DNA of 64,000 nt from Paenibacillus xerothermodurans (GCF_002220865.2 NZ_NHRJ02000006.1:1-64000), one strand, 5' to 3'; positions 7,971-15,916 are shown, counted from the stretch's first letter. Numbers and translations: made by a program. The notes: generated from the sequence alone by a model not told the origin.

Positions 7971-8975
7971 ATGACTCATGTAATGTTGATCGGTGCGGGA
8001 ACTATGGGCCGTACCCACGCGTTATGCTATGCGAAAATGGAGAATGCGAAGCTCACAGGCATTGTGGAAGCACGACCGGAGAAAGGCGAGGAATTAGCAC
8101 AAAGCTTAGGCTGTCCGGTCTTCCCGACCTTGGACGCCGCCTTGGCCTCACTTTCACAAGTGGATGTCATTGATGTATGCCTTCCTACCTTCCTGCACAA
8201 GGAGTATGTGATGGCGGCAGCCGATGCGGGAAAACATGTCATTTGCGAGAAGCCGCTGGCCGGTTCGCTTGAGGACGCGCGTGAGATGATCGACCACTGC
8301 AAAGCGAAAGGCGTGCGGTTGTTTGTAGGTCATGTTCTCCGGTTCTTCCATGAATATGAACGCGCGAAACAGCTGCTTGACGATGGAGTAATTGGTGATG
8401 TGTCCGTTGCCCGGACCTTTCGGGGAGGGGGATTTCCTGCGGCGTGGAATAACTGGTACAACGACTTTGCCGGCAGCGGCGGCCTCACACTCGATATGAT
8501 CATTCATGATTTTGACATTCTACGCTGGTATTTCGGGGACGTGCAGCGGGTTTACGCCAAAGGGCTGTATCCCTCCAATCCGGATCGGATGGATTACTCC
8601 CTGGTGACACTGCGGTTCCAAAACGGGGTGATTGCCCATGTGGAAGGCTCCTGGGCGCACCAAGGCTTCGGTATGAAATTGGAGATTGCCGGGAAGAAGG
8701 GCATTCTGGATTATGACAGCACCAGGGATAGGCCGGTCACAGCGGTGAGCCGCAAGGCCGAGGCAGGCTTTGCCGGTGTGGCGGTGCCGGAAAGTCCAGT
8801 GGCCGAAAGTCCGTATTACAAAGAATTGGCCCATTTTTTGGCTTGCCTCGTGAGTGATACGGACCCCCTGGTCACCGCGGAGGATGCCTACAGAGCGATG
8901 GAAATTTCACTCGCCGCGATTGCATCGATGAAATCCGGCAAGCCCGTAACACTAGGCGTCGTGCCTGTATTATAA
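7971..8975 (+). CDS. Gfo/Idh/MocA-family NAD(P)-dependent oxidoreductase
   Basis: The product has 334 residues. The N-terminal Rossmann fold shows VMLIGAGTMGRTH (GxGxxG), and the dinucleotide/sugar motif is CEKPLAG around residue 94. A C-terminal alpha/beta domain contains GGLTLDMIIHDFDILRW, the usual substrate-side helix with the catalytic His-Asp pair. These enzymes oxidise or reduce a ring carbon of sugars or inositols. AAGGAGCGGCAGCG precedes the ATG. It is the fourth gene of the ROK-controlled operon and one of two related dehydrogenases there, so a two-step oxidation/reduction of the imported sugar is likely. Confidence 0.9.
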   Translation: MTHVMLIGAGTMGRTHALCYAKMENAKLTGIVEARPEKGEELAQSLGCPVFPTLDAALASLSQVDVIDVCLPTFLHKEYVMAAADAGKHVICEKPLAGSLEDAREMIDHCKAKGVRLFVGHVLRFFHEYERAKQLLDDGVIGDVSVARTFRGGGFPAAWNNWYNDFAGSGGLTLDMIIHDFDILRWYFGDVQRVYAKGLYPSNPDRMDYSLVTLRFQNGVIAHVEGSWAHQGFGMKLEIAGKKGILDYDSTRDRPVTAVSRKAEAGFAGVAVPESPVAESPYYKELAHFLACLVSDTDPLVTAEDAYRAMEISLAAIASMKSGKPVTLGVVPVL

Positions 8976-8999
8976 TCCAACCCGCAGGAGGTTATTGTG

Positions 9000-10007
9000 A
9001 TGAAGATAGGTATCATAAGCTTTGCCCATATGCACGCTTACAGCTACGCGAAGGCGCTTCAGCGCATGGAAGGTGTCGAGCTGGCCGGGATTGCAGATGA
9101 CAATCGGGAGCGCGGCGAGAAGTATGCGGCGGAGTTTGGCACCCGCTTTTACGCTGACTATAAACAGCTGCTGGATGAGGATTTGGACGGCGTGATCGTC
9201 ACATCGGAAAATGCCCGGCACAAGGAGCATGTGGTGGCCGCTGCCGCTGCCGGCAGGCATGTGCTGTGTGAAAAGCCCATAGCCACAACTGTGAAGGATG
9301 CGAAAGAGATGATCGACGCCTGCAGACGGAACAACGTTCTGCTGCAAATCGCCTTCCCGGTTCGCTTTAATACTTCAGTTATCCGCGCCAAAGAGATCGT
9401 AGCTTCAGGCTCATTAGGCACAATCTTGGCTATGAGAGGAACGAACCGCGGGCAGAATCCGGGCGGCTGGTTTATCGATCCTGATCTCGCCGGAGGCGGC
9501 GCGGTGATGGACCATACCGTGCATGTTGTTGACATTATGCGTTGGCTGACAGGCTCGGACGTGGCCGAAGTGTATGCGGAGATCGACCACCGGGTGTCCG
9601 ACACACCTATCGACGACACGGGCATCCTTTCCATGACATTCGATAACGGCGTCATCGCTACACTGGACTGCAGCTGGAACCGGAATCGCACTTACCCGAC
9701 ATGGGGTGATGTGACCCTTGAGATCATCGGGACGGAAGGCACACTGTCCATAGATGCTTTCAAACAGAAGATCGATGTACACTCCGACGACCGCGGCTTC
9801 CAACACGCTTATTGGGGTGATGATATGGATGCCGGACTGGTCCGTGACTTTGTTTTGTCGATTCGCGACGGCAAGACAGAGGCTTCGATCACGGGGGAGG
9901 ATGGTATGCGTGCGCTCGAAGTCGCGTTGGGGGCTTATGAATCCGCCAAGCGTGTAGATCCGGTACGGCTGGGCGCGGAGTTTTCCGTTGGGGGGCGACC
10001 TGCATGA
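9000..10007 (+). CDS. Gfo/Idh/MocA-family oxidoreductase, second copy
   Basis: The product has 335 residues from the ATG at 9000; a GTG immediately before it (8997) is an alternative. AGGAGG lies 6 to 8 bases upstream. The nucleotide loop reads GIISFAHMHAYSY, a known variant in which the usual GxGxxG is replaced. HVLCEKPIATTVKDAKEMID and GGGAVMDHTVHVVDIMRW are clear family motifs. It overlaps the next gene by ATGA, so the two should be translationally coupled. Sequence similarity to the upstream dehydrogenase is moderate, which suggests different substrates rather than recent duplication. Confidence 0.9.
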   Translation: MKIGIISFAHMHAYSYAKALQRMEGVELAGIADDNRERGEKYAAEFGTRFYADYKQLLDEDLDGVIVTSENARHKEHVVAAAAAGRHVLCEKPIATTVKDAKEMIDACRRNNVLLQIAFPVRFNTSVIRAKEIVASGSLGTILAMRGTNRGQNPGGWFIDPDLAGGGAVMDHTVHVVDIMRWLTGSDVAEVYAEIDHRVSDTPIDDTGILSMTFDNGVIATLDCSWNRNRTYPTWGDVTLEIIGTEGTLSIDAFKQKIDVHSDDRGFQHAYWGDDMDAGLVRDFVLSIRDGKTEASITGEDGMRALEVALGAYESAKRVDPVRLGAEFSVGGRPA

Positions 10008-10840
10008 TCAAGGCTATTAATCAATGGGGGTTCGCAGAAGGAACACCGCTTGAACAGGTGTTTGAGGTGAGCCGTGCGGCTGGCTTCGACGCCGTTGAGT
10101 TGAATCTCTACCCTGCCGGCTCGGTTGGACTGACCATGGATTCCACGGCGTCCGAGGCGGAGGCGATCGGAAGTATGGCGGATCGTTACGGTATTAAGCT
10201 GAGAAGCTTATCCACCGGGATGCTCTGGCAGGCTCCGCTATCCGCTGCGGATGAATCCACCCGCGCCGAAGGGCGGCGGATCGTTGCCAAACAAATCGAG
10301 CTCGCGAGTCTTCTGGGCATGGACACAGTGCTTGTCGTGCCCGGAGTTGTTAATGCGGTCACATCCTACGAGGTGTGCTACAGCCGCAGCCAGGATGAAA
10401 TACGCCGGCTCATTCCGGCTGCCGAGCGCGAGCAAGTCCACATCGGGATCGAAAACGTGTGGAATAAGTTCCTGCTGTCCCCTCTCGAGATGGCCCGGTA
10501 TATCGATGAATGCGAGAGCCCCTATGTCGGGGCGTACTTCGATGCCGGCAACGTGCTGCAATTCGGCTTTCCGGAGCAGTGGATCCGGATTCTCGGTCCG
10601 CGCATCCGCAAGGTCCACGTGAAAGACTTCAGCGTACAGGTTGGCAATATTCATGGTTTCGTGCCGCTGTTCGTAGGCAACGTGAATTGGCACGAGGTTC
10701 GTGCGGCGCTGGCCGAAATCGCTTACAATGATGTACTGACCGCCGAATTAAACCCATATGCGCATGATCCGGTGCAGATGGTTAAGGATACGGCTGTCCA
10801 TCTGGATCGGATTATGCAGCTGACGGGTTCGGCGGGATAA
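10004..10840 (+). CDS. Sugar phosphate isomerase/epimerase (AP-endonuclease-2-like TIM barrel)
   Basis: The product has 278 residues. Four likely metal ligands occur in the order and context expected for this fold: Glu in GIENVWNKF, Asp in YFDAGNVLQFG, His in KVHVKDF and Glu in TAELNPY. Members isomerise or epimerise keto-sugars, or act as inosose dehydratases or 3-keto-glycoside lyases. The start codon overlaps the stop of the preceding dehydrogenase (ATGA). With two dehydrogenases and an importer in one operon, it is the candidate for the step after sugar oxidation. Confidence 0.88.
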   Translation: MIKAINQWGFAEGTPLEQVFEVSRAAGFDAVELNLYPAGSVGLTMDSTASEAEAIGSMADRYGIKLRSLSTGMLWQAPLSAADESTRAEGRRIVAKQIELASLLGMDTVLVVPGVVNAVTSYEVCYSRSQDEIRRLIPAAEREQVHIGIENVWNKFLLSPLEMARYIDECESPYVGAYFDAGNVLQFGFPEQWIRILGPRIRKVHVKDFSVQVGNIHGFVPLFVGNVNWHEVRAALAEIAYNDVLTAELNPYAHDPVQMVKDTAVHLDRIMQLTGSAG

Positions 10841-10845
10841 CGGGC

Positions 10846-10981
10846 GACCTGCCAGTCTAGGGCAGGTCCATATGGATATGCCCCTGCCCTAGTTCAATCT
10901 CTGACCTTCCCCCTGGACAGGGGGAGGTCACACGGTTCAAAGCCTGCCATCTGGCGAGGGTGGAAGTCGATGGGCTTCCAC
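10846..10981 (+). repeat. Four tandem stem-loops in the 3' region of the sugar operon
   Basis: Stem 1 is GACCTGCC/GGCAGGTC (10846-10868). Stem 2 is CTAGGGCAGG/CCTGCCCTAG (10857-10892) and shares bases with stem 1, so the two exclude each other. Stem 3 is GACCTTCCCCC/GGGGGAGGTC (10903-10929). Stem 4 is GTGGAAG/CTTCCAC (10960-10981). None is followed by a clear U-tract, so this is more likely an RNA-stabilising or processing region, or a weak composite terminator, than a standard terminator. Confidence 0.65.
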
Positions 10982-11090
10982 TCCCCATCACAGTGATATT
11001 TTGCGTATCGGAGTGATGCTCATTCTCCCCATTTGATTCAGGATTGTTGAACCCATCAGGATATGGTTGTTGCCACCAGCCGCATTCGCA

Positions 11091-12113
11091 TTAAGCGTTG
11101 GCCAGCCATCCCCCGGATCGCTCCTCACCCGGACCGCCCAGCATCATGCCGGTGCCGATTGCAGTGCAGTCCAGCGGACTGTCCGCGATATGAACCGGCA
11201 CACCCGTGTCTTCACTAATGCGTTTATCTATACCTTCCAACAGTGCGCCGCCGCCATACAGCAAAATGCCCTGCTCCACGACGTCCCCTGCCAGCTCCGG
11301 AGGGCAGGCCTCTATCGTTGCACGAATCGCGTCCACCACAATTTTCAGGTAATCGTCGAAAATGGCGAAAATCTCACTGGAAGTCAAACGGATGGTACGC
11401 GGCAAACCCTGCACCATGTCACGTCCGCGTATATCCATCCTGCGCTCTTCGCTCGAGTCGATGGCTGTTCCGATTTGTTTCTTGACTTCCTCAGCGGTGC
11501 GTATCCCTATCTCCACATTGTAAGTGCGTTTCACGTACTCCATGATGTCCTGGTCCAGAGACATTCCCGCTCGGTTGATGGTTTCACTTGCAACAATTCC
11601 GCCGAGCGACAGCACGGCAACCTGGCAGGTGCCACCGCCGATATCGAGCACCAAATGTCCCATCGGTTCATTAATAGCCAGTCCCGCCCCAAGCGCAGCC
11701 GCCAATGGATCCTCGACCACCACGGCCTTTCTTGCTCCTTTATGTATCATCGTTTCCTCAACCGCACGCTTTTGTACATTTGTGATGCCGCAAGGTACGG
11801 AAATATACACCTGAGCACTGCGAAACGCCGATGCGCGCCCTTGCACCTTTTTGATAAAATGCTGCAGCATCCTGCTGGTCATATCGAAATTGGCGATAAC
11901 GCCGTTCTGTAACGGATAAGTAATTTGGACGTGAGCCGGGGATCGGCCGATCATTGCTTGGGCTTCGGCACCCACCGCAAGAAACTCCCCAGTATTATGA
12001 TCCACAGCCACTACGGTTGGTTCGCTCAGCACAATGCCTTTGCCTTTTTCGAAGATGACCGTATTCGACGTGCCCAGATCAATGCCGTAAAATTTGCTGA
12101 AACGGTTAAACAT
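11091..12113 (-). CDS. MreB/Mbl/MreBH-family actin-like cell-shape protein
   Basis: The product has 340 residues, the usual family length. The ATPase signatures are present: GIDLGTSNTVIF (phosphate 1), LVLDIGGGTCQVAV (phosphate 2) and ILLYGGGALLEGI (adenosine). CPPELAGDVVEQG and IRGRDMVQGLPRTI are family blocks. Such proteins polymerise under the membrane and guide lateral wall synthesis. It is not next to mreC/mreD, so it is a solitary paralogue of the MreBH/Mbl type. AGGAGAGG precedes the ATG. Cysteine within the phosphate-2 loop (GGGTCQVAV) differs from the usual TTEVAV. Confidence 0.9.
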   Translation of the reverse strand: MFNRFSKFYGIDLGTSNTVIFEKGKGIVLSEPTVVAVDHNTGEFLAVGAEAQAMIGRSPAHVQITYPLQNGVIANFDMTSRMLQHFIKKVQGRASAFRSAQVYISVPCGITNVQKRAVEETMIHKGARKAVVVEDPLAAALGAGLAINEPMGHLVLDIGGGTCQVAVLSLGGIVASETINRAGMSLDQDIMEYVKRTYNVEIGIRTAEEVKKQIGTAIDSSEERRMDIRGRDMVQGLPRTIRLTSSEIFAIFDDYLKIVVDAIRATIEACPPELAGDVVEQGILLYGGGALLEGIDKRISEDTGVPVHIADSPLDCTAIGTGMMLGGPGEERSGGWLANA

Positions 12114-12184
12114 GAATACCTCTCCTCCTTGGTTCGTTCGAAAACCCGATAGCTCATCGGAGGCCGGTTCAAACGGATATTATA

Positions 12185-12403
12185 TTATTCTTGCCGCTGT
12201 CTAGTTTTGTGGGGTAGTATGCGTATGGAAGAATCATCCAACACACCAAACAGGGCCTCGACCTTAAAATGATACAATGGTTCAGCCGTGCTGGAAACTT
12301 GTAAATTGTAGCAGTTTTGGCGCTTGTATAGAGGCCCTCGCTGAGGAGGCATACGTGGCACCTCTGAAGCGCAACGTAAGCGGATACGTTCTATTAAAAA
12401 CAA
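12185..12403 (-). CDS. Possible small hypothetical protein
   Basis: A 72-residue frame with a TTG start inside the U-tract of an upstream terminator and no good ribosome binding site. An inner ATG (MPPQRGPLYKR) is possible. The C-terminal half (EPLYHFKVEALFGVLDDSSIRILP) has a believable alternating pattern. It ends 71 bases before the mreB-like gene on the same strand. I do not recognise it, and it may not be translated. Confidence 0.25.
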   Translation of the reverse strand: MFLIERIRLRCASEVPRMPPQRGPLYKRQNCYNLQVSSTAEPLYHFKVEALFGVLDDSSIRILPHKTRQRQE

Positions 12404-12423
12404 AAAAGCCGCTATTCTCGCGG
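12395..12423 (-). terminator. Intrinsic terminator of the small winged-helix gene
   Basis: On the minus strand CCGC-GAGAATA-GCGG (12409-12423) is followed by CTTTTTTGTTTTT. It lies about 50 bases past the stop of the 73-residue gene at 12472-12693. Confidence 0.75.
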
Positions 12424-12471
12424 TTGATGTGTTGTCGTTATGCTTTTCGCTTTGTATGAACCGGGACGCTG

Positions 12472-12693
12472 CTAGTCGGTCATCTTGTGTGGCAATAGAT
12501 CTTTGTAAGTCAACAGCTTCAAAGCGATATTCACCTGCAAATCAGATAAGTGGCACACATCGGCCAGCTTGCCCACATCCTGACTGGGGGCGTCACCGTT
12601 TGCTATCGCGTCGAAGACTCTCTTTTCTGCAATACTCAGCTTTTTGAAATGATTGAGTTTTGTCCTCATGGGGTCTTGTCTGCTAGGAATCAT
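12472..12693 (-). CDS. Small predicted helix-turn-helix protein
   Basis: The product has 73 residues and a good ribosome binding site (GGGAGG, 4 bases before the ATG). The sequence is mostly helical: LSIAEKRVFDAIANGDAPSQ, then VGKLADVCHLSDLQVNIALK, then LLTYKDLLPHK. This resembles a single winged-helix or sigma-4-like DNA-binding unit, in which helix 2-turn-helix 3 precedes a short wing. There are no obvious partners nearby, and it has its own terminator. It might be a small regulator. The fold call is inference. Confidence 0.55.
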   Translation of the reverse strand: MIPSRQDPMRTKLNHFKKLSIAEKRVFDAIANGDAPSQDVGKLADVCHLSDLQVNIALKLLTYKDLLPHKMTD

Positions 12694-12859
12694 GGCGCCT
12701 CCCTTTGTCCATAGAATTGCTTCAAGTTTAATTTAAACTCGTCGTTAAAAAATGAAACAAATGCATTGGGCGGCGGCACCGGAGTGACCAGGTTGCTGTT
12801 TGCTGCAGGTTATCTGAAAGGAGCTTCAACGAAGATAGAAAGCGGGAGATTGGCGGTAT

Positions 12860-13012
12860 GCGTGACCGCTGCGACGGCCGCTATGGTCAAAAGCGTGATC
12901 AGCGTACTGCGTGACCGCTAGGACGGCTGCTATGCTCAAAAACGTGATCAGCGACGTACTGCGTGACCGCTAGGACGGCTGCTATGCTCAAAAACGTGAT
13001 CAGCGACGTACG
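12860..13012. repeat. Three-copy tandem repeat, unit about 52 bp
   Basis: The units begin with GCGTGACCGC at 12860, 12909 and 12961. Units 2 and 3 agree over about 50 bases; unit 1 is 49 bases with several substitutions (GCGACGGCCG for AGGACGGCTG). There are no spacers of variable sequence, so it is not a CRISPR. The repeat lies in a 373-base gap between the small helix-turn-helix gene and the secreted hydrolase-like gene, with no convincing coding frame across it. Confidence 0.9.
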
Positions 13013-13014
13013 GG

Positions 13015-13052
13015 AAAACGCCAGTCCAATGAGATGTACCCATCGGACTGGC
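13015..13052 (-). terminator. Intrinsic terminator of the secreted TIM-barrel gene
   Basis: GCCAGTCC (13020-13027) pairs with GGACTGGC (13045-13052). On the minus strand the stem is followed by GTTTTCCC. It begins about 15 bases past the stop codon at 13067. Confidence 0.7.
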
Positions 13053-13066
13053 ATGCAGCTCAAGAT

Positions 13067-13993
13067 CTAGTCTAGTTTAATCCAACTGTCCCATTCATGC
13101 ACAGCGTGCCCCTGGAAGGAAGAGTTGTTGCCCATGGCAGTGGTTAATGCGTTCAACTGGTTTAGCATCGCCGCGTTTCCGTGCGAATAAAAGCTGCTGC
13201 GTGGATCACCGTTGTTGACGGTTTCCACGGCCATTATCAGGGGAACACCGGCGCTGTTCGCATGATTCAATTCATCCTTGACCGATTCCGCCATTTGCTG
13301 CGCGTTGTCGAAATAAGCCATCAATGTCACTTGATCCACCCGACGAATCATCCAATCGGCCAACGTCGTGCTGCCTCCAGCGCCGTCCGACACATTGAAC
13401 TTATCCAACCACACCGGCATGTCCATGCCTACAGCCAAATCGGAGTCAGACTTCACTTCTTCCGCGAAACCGCTGACGGTGTCCCTCCATAGCCCAATGA
13501 CTGCATCCGAATCTTGTTTCCACTCCGGCAGTACGTACGGCTCCACATCCAGATGAATGCCATCAAATTTTTCCTCCGGCTGAACTTGCTGATTGTATTG
13601 TTTCACCCAATGAACGAATTCGTACATTTTTTTGTTGTGCTCGGGCAGTACCCAATTGGGTGCGCCACTCAACGCCCGCACCTCGATGCCTCTCGCACCC
13701 GCTTCCCGGATGAAATTACTGTAGTACGCAGTTGGGTACGTTGGATCAACAAACAAATAAACCCGATTGACATTTTTGTCACTTAATTGCTGCAGCGTGC
13801 CTTCTCTGTCATCGCCGATGACATAGGGATTCCACATCCAAGTGCTGACGACAGCTGGCTGCTCCGCCGCTTGCGCTTTATTTTCAATTCCCCCGAACAG
13901 CGGGAACCCGAGAAACGCTTGACCTGCCATAAAACAGCTCAGTACCACTTTTCCTACTCGCTTTGACCATAGAGACCGTTGTGTTGTTTGCAT
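13067..13993 (-). CDS. Secreted TIM-barrel protein resembling GH18-like glycoside hydrolases
   Basis: The product has 308 residues with a clear signal peptide that probably ends after KAQA/AEQ. The mature part starts VVSTWMWNPYVIGDDREGTL and contains the strand-4-like motif FDGIHLDVEPYVLPEW, comparable to the DxxDxE active-site strand of GH18 enzymes. Other barrel strands are VNRVYLFVDP, GIEVRALSG and VTLMAYFDNA. A polysaccharide or peptidoglycan substrate outside the cell is plausible but unproven. AAAGGAG precedes the ATG. It is a single gene bounded by terminators. Confidence 0.65.
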   Translation of the reverse strand: MQTTQRSLWSKRVGKVVLSCFMAGQAFLGFPLFGGIENKAQAAEQPAVVSTWMWNPYVIGDDREGTLQQLSDKNVNRVYLFVDPTYPTAYYSNFIREAGARGIEVRALSGAPNWVLPEHNKKMYEFVHWVKQYNQQVQPEEKFDGIHLDVEPYVLPEWKQDSDAVIGLWRDTVSGFAEEVKSDSDLAVGMDMPVWLDKFNVSDGAGGSTTLADWMIRRVDQVTLMAYFDNAQQMAESVKDELNHANSAGVPLIMAVETVNNGDPRSSFYSHGNAAMLNQLNALTTAMGNNSSFQGHAVHEWDSWIKLD

Positions 13994-14237
13994 TCATCTT
14001 CTCCTTTGCCACGCTATGATTTGGATTGTATGTACCCATCAACACAGTTCGTTATAAAGAACCAAAATGAGACGGAATTCAATGAATGTTCACATTTCAC
14101 ATGAAAACACCATTGACTTCGGGGCTGCTCAACATTTTCTGATTTTATGTATTCTGTGACACCGATGAAACATAGGAGACTTCATGTCACAAACAGTTAC
14201 TTATCCCGGAGAAAAACGACCGTTGAATAAACAGCAA
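13994..14237. other. Intergenic region, no convincing gene
   Basis: It contains the ribosome binding site of the minus-strand secreted protein and AT-rich sequence likely to hold its promoter. A 51-codon plus-strand frame (ATG at 14184) has an AGGAG box but runs straight through the 14238-14275 terminator hairpin, so I do not call it. Confidence 0.45.
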
Positions 14238-14275
14238 AACAGCCGGGCGAAGGATAATCCCTTTGCCCGGCTGTT
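14238..14275 (-). terminator. Strong intrinsic terminator
   Basis: AACAGCCGGGC (14238-14248) pairs perfectly with GCCCGGCTGTT (14265-14275), with AAGG/CCTT pairing inside. On the minus strand it is followed by a T-containing stretch (TTGCTGTTT). It lies about 130 bases past the Gly/Ser/Thr-rich lipoprotein gene on that strand. Confidence 0.7.
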
Positions 14276-14402
14276 GCTCGCGAAAACAACCTATGTTGTC
14301 ACGTTAGCAGACTTGCAGATTGATCCGCTTCTCTGCTAGCGCTCCTCTATGTCCCTGTTTGTCATTTCTTATGTTCGCGTCAATAGCTGTCCGTAAAAAT
14401 CG

Positions 14403-15017
14403 TCAAGGAGTTGTCGTCGGCTGCGTGCTAGGTGTGCCTTGGTTTGGATTGGTTGACGTCCCTGTAGACGGAGTCGTCACACTGCCGCTTCCGCTGGTGC
14501 CGCCCGGAGTCGTGGTGCCAGTACTGCCTGTACCTGTACCGGTGCTTGTGCTGTCGGCTCCCGTGCCGCTAGTACCTGTGCCGGTGCTTGTGCTGCCCGC
14601 TCCCGTGCCGCTCGCACCTGTCCCGGTACTTGTGCCGCCGGTACTGCCGGCATCCGTACCGCTAGTGCCTGTGCCCGTGTCTGTCCCGCCAGTGCCGGTC
14701 CCGCCGGTACCTGTGCTGCCTGTTCCAGTGCCCGTGCCGGTGCTATCTGTTCCAGTGCCCGTGCCGGTGCTGCCTGTACCCGAGCCGGTAGTACCGGATC
14801 CGCTGCCCGTGCTGGTGTCACTGCCGGTTCCAGTGCTGCTGGAGCCACTGCCTGTGCTTGTGCTGTCACCTGTATTGCCGGTGCTGGTGCTTGGTGTAGT
14901 CGTACCTGATGTGCCACTGTCTGTGCCGGTGCCGGACGTGTCATCCGCCGAGCCGCAGCCGCTGATCGTCAAACCTAAAGCAAGAACTACAGCTGTCTGA
15001 ATGAATCGTTTTTTCAT
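14403..15017 (-). CDS. Low-complexity Gly/Ser/Thr-rich lipoprotein
   Basis: The product has 204 residues. The signal peptide ends with the lipobox ISGC. Nearly all of the rest is built from Gly, Ser, Thr and some Asp in short repeats such as GTGTDSTGTGTGTGS, ending in a Pro/Thr-rich tail (TQPTTTP). AAGGAGGAG precedes the ATG. There is no folded domain. It may be a surface stalk, a spacer or a heavily O-glycosylated protein. The DNA is a degenerate 6-9 base repeat that could expand or contract. A long Val/Pro frame on the other strand is a by-product of this repeat. Confidence 0.75.
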   Translation of the reverse strand: MKKRFIQTAVVLALGLTISGCGSADDTSGTGTDSGTSGTTTPSTSTGNTGDSTSTGSGSSSTGTGSDTSTGSGSGTTGSGTGSTGTGTGTDSTGTGTGTGSTGTGGTGTGGTDTGTGTSGTDAGSTGGTSTGTGASGTGAGSTSTGTGTSGTGADSTSTGTGTGSTGTTTPGGTSGSGSVTTPSTGTSTNPNQGTPSTQPTTTP

Positions 15018-15333
15018 AGGTTTCTCCTCCTTATTTTGGCTTCTCTATCCTATAACCTGATCGACCGCGCGTGAAACAGACATACATTGTAGTCATCACC
15101 GCTCAGCCGAACCCCCGCCGCCCGGAGCCACCGCCATCTGTCATGCAGCAAGCCTGCATCCATATTTGTGACAAATCTGTGAAATTTAATGTGGAAGCAC
15201 GCAATGTTACACCAATTTGAAGCCACTGGATTTTCAGAAGGCCCGCTTGGCTGAAACCTTGGGAACGAGTATCCCCGGCGTAAAAAAAGGGAAACCCTAA
15301 GGCTCCCCAAACACTGTTACTTTCTATTATGTT
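15018..15333. other. Intergenic region, no gene seen
   Basis: Minus-strand frames exist here (for example 15050-15310), but none has a ribosome binding site or a recognisable protein. It should hold the promoter of the minus-strand low-complexity lipoprotein gene. Confidence 0.45.
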
Positions 15334-15357
15334 TAAAAAAACCGGCCGCGCCGGTTT
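15334..15357 (-). terminator. Intrinsic terminator of the DnaD-like winged-helix gene
   Basis: AAACCGGC (15339-15346) and GCCGGTTT (15350-15357) form an 8-bp stem with a 3-base loop, followed on the minus strand by TTTTTTT. It lies 20 bases past the stop at 15377. Confidence 0.85.
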
Positions 15358-15376
15358 CCAAGAACGTAATGTAAGT

Positions 15377-15826
15377 TTAGGCCAGATCACTCAGAATGTT
15401 CGTTCCTTCCAAGTAACCGAGCTTTTGCAATTCCTTCAACTCCGCCTGGAGAGCATCCCTGTCATTGTTCGACAACTCAACCATCTCATCGACAGTTGCG
15501 CCGGGATGACTGTTCAAATATAGCAGCAGTCCTTTGGCCGCCCAGGACAATCTGCGGTCACCGTAATCGCCAACAATGTCGCGAAACACCTTGAACGGAA
15601 TCAGTTTCTTCTCAGACAGGCTTTGAAGCGCTGTGGTGGCGTCTTGCACACTCATTCGGCCTTTGGCCGCGACCTCCGTCACTGTAGGCGGAGTGGGACT
15701 GCCTGCTTGGATAACATTATTTAGGACAAAACATACCATCTGTTGATAGATATCTAACTCCGGCACTTTGAAAATCTCTGAGATAGTAAACGATTGTGAA
15801 TGAGCTGCAGGTGTTAAACTTGGCAC
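15377..15826 (-). CDS. Winged-helix protein resembling the N-domain of DnaD/phage replisome organisers
   Basis: The product has 149 residues from a GTG at 15826 with TAAGGAGG upstream. It appears to hold two winged-helix units. In the first, TVTEVAAKGRMSVQDATTAL is a helix-turn-helix. The second contains RRLSWAAKGLLLYLNSHPGA, close to the LSWKAKGLLAYLLSLP block of DnaD-like replisome organisers, followed by TVDEMVELSNNDRDALQAEL. No helicase loader or phage gene accompanies it, so it may be a remnant or a domesticated regulator. It has its own terminator. Confidence 0.6.
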   Translation of the reverse strand: MPSLTPAAHSQSFTISEIFKVPELDIYQQMVCFVLNNVIQAGSPTPPTVTEVAAKGRMSVQDATTALQSLSEKKLIPFKVFRDIVGDYGDRRLSWAAKGLLLYLNSHPGATVDEMVELSNNDRDALQAELKELQKLGYLEGTNILSDLA

Positions 15827-15916
15827 TTTAATCCTCCTTATAAAACGTGACGTGCTACTGTTTTATTCGAAGCCGGAATGCGATAAAAGTCCGTCGAATG
15901 CAAAAACATCACACGA

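Noticed and set aside
11067-11912. Plus-strand frame of 281 codons opposite the mreB-like gene
   Set aside because: It is antisense to a complete MreB-family gene and has no recognisable protein features.
12860-13012. Possible CRISPR array
   Set aside because: The three copies are directly joined, without unique spacers, and no cas gene is present.
14184-14339. Plus-strand 51-codon ORF starting with an ATG after AGGAG
   Set aside because: A strong terminator hairpin lies inside it and the translation resembles no known protein.
14320-15000. Plus-strand Val/Pro-rich frame of 226 codons
   Set aside because: It is the complement of the Gly/Ser/Thr repeat gene; the low-complexity DNA keeps several frames open. 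The minus-strand gene has a lipobox and a ribosome binding site.
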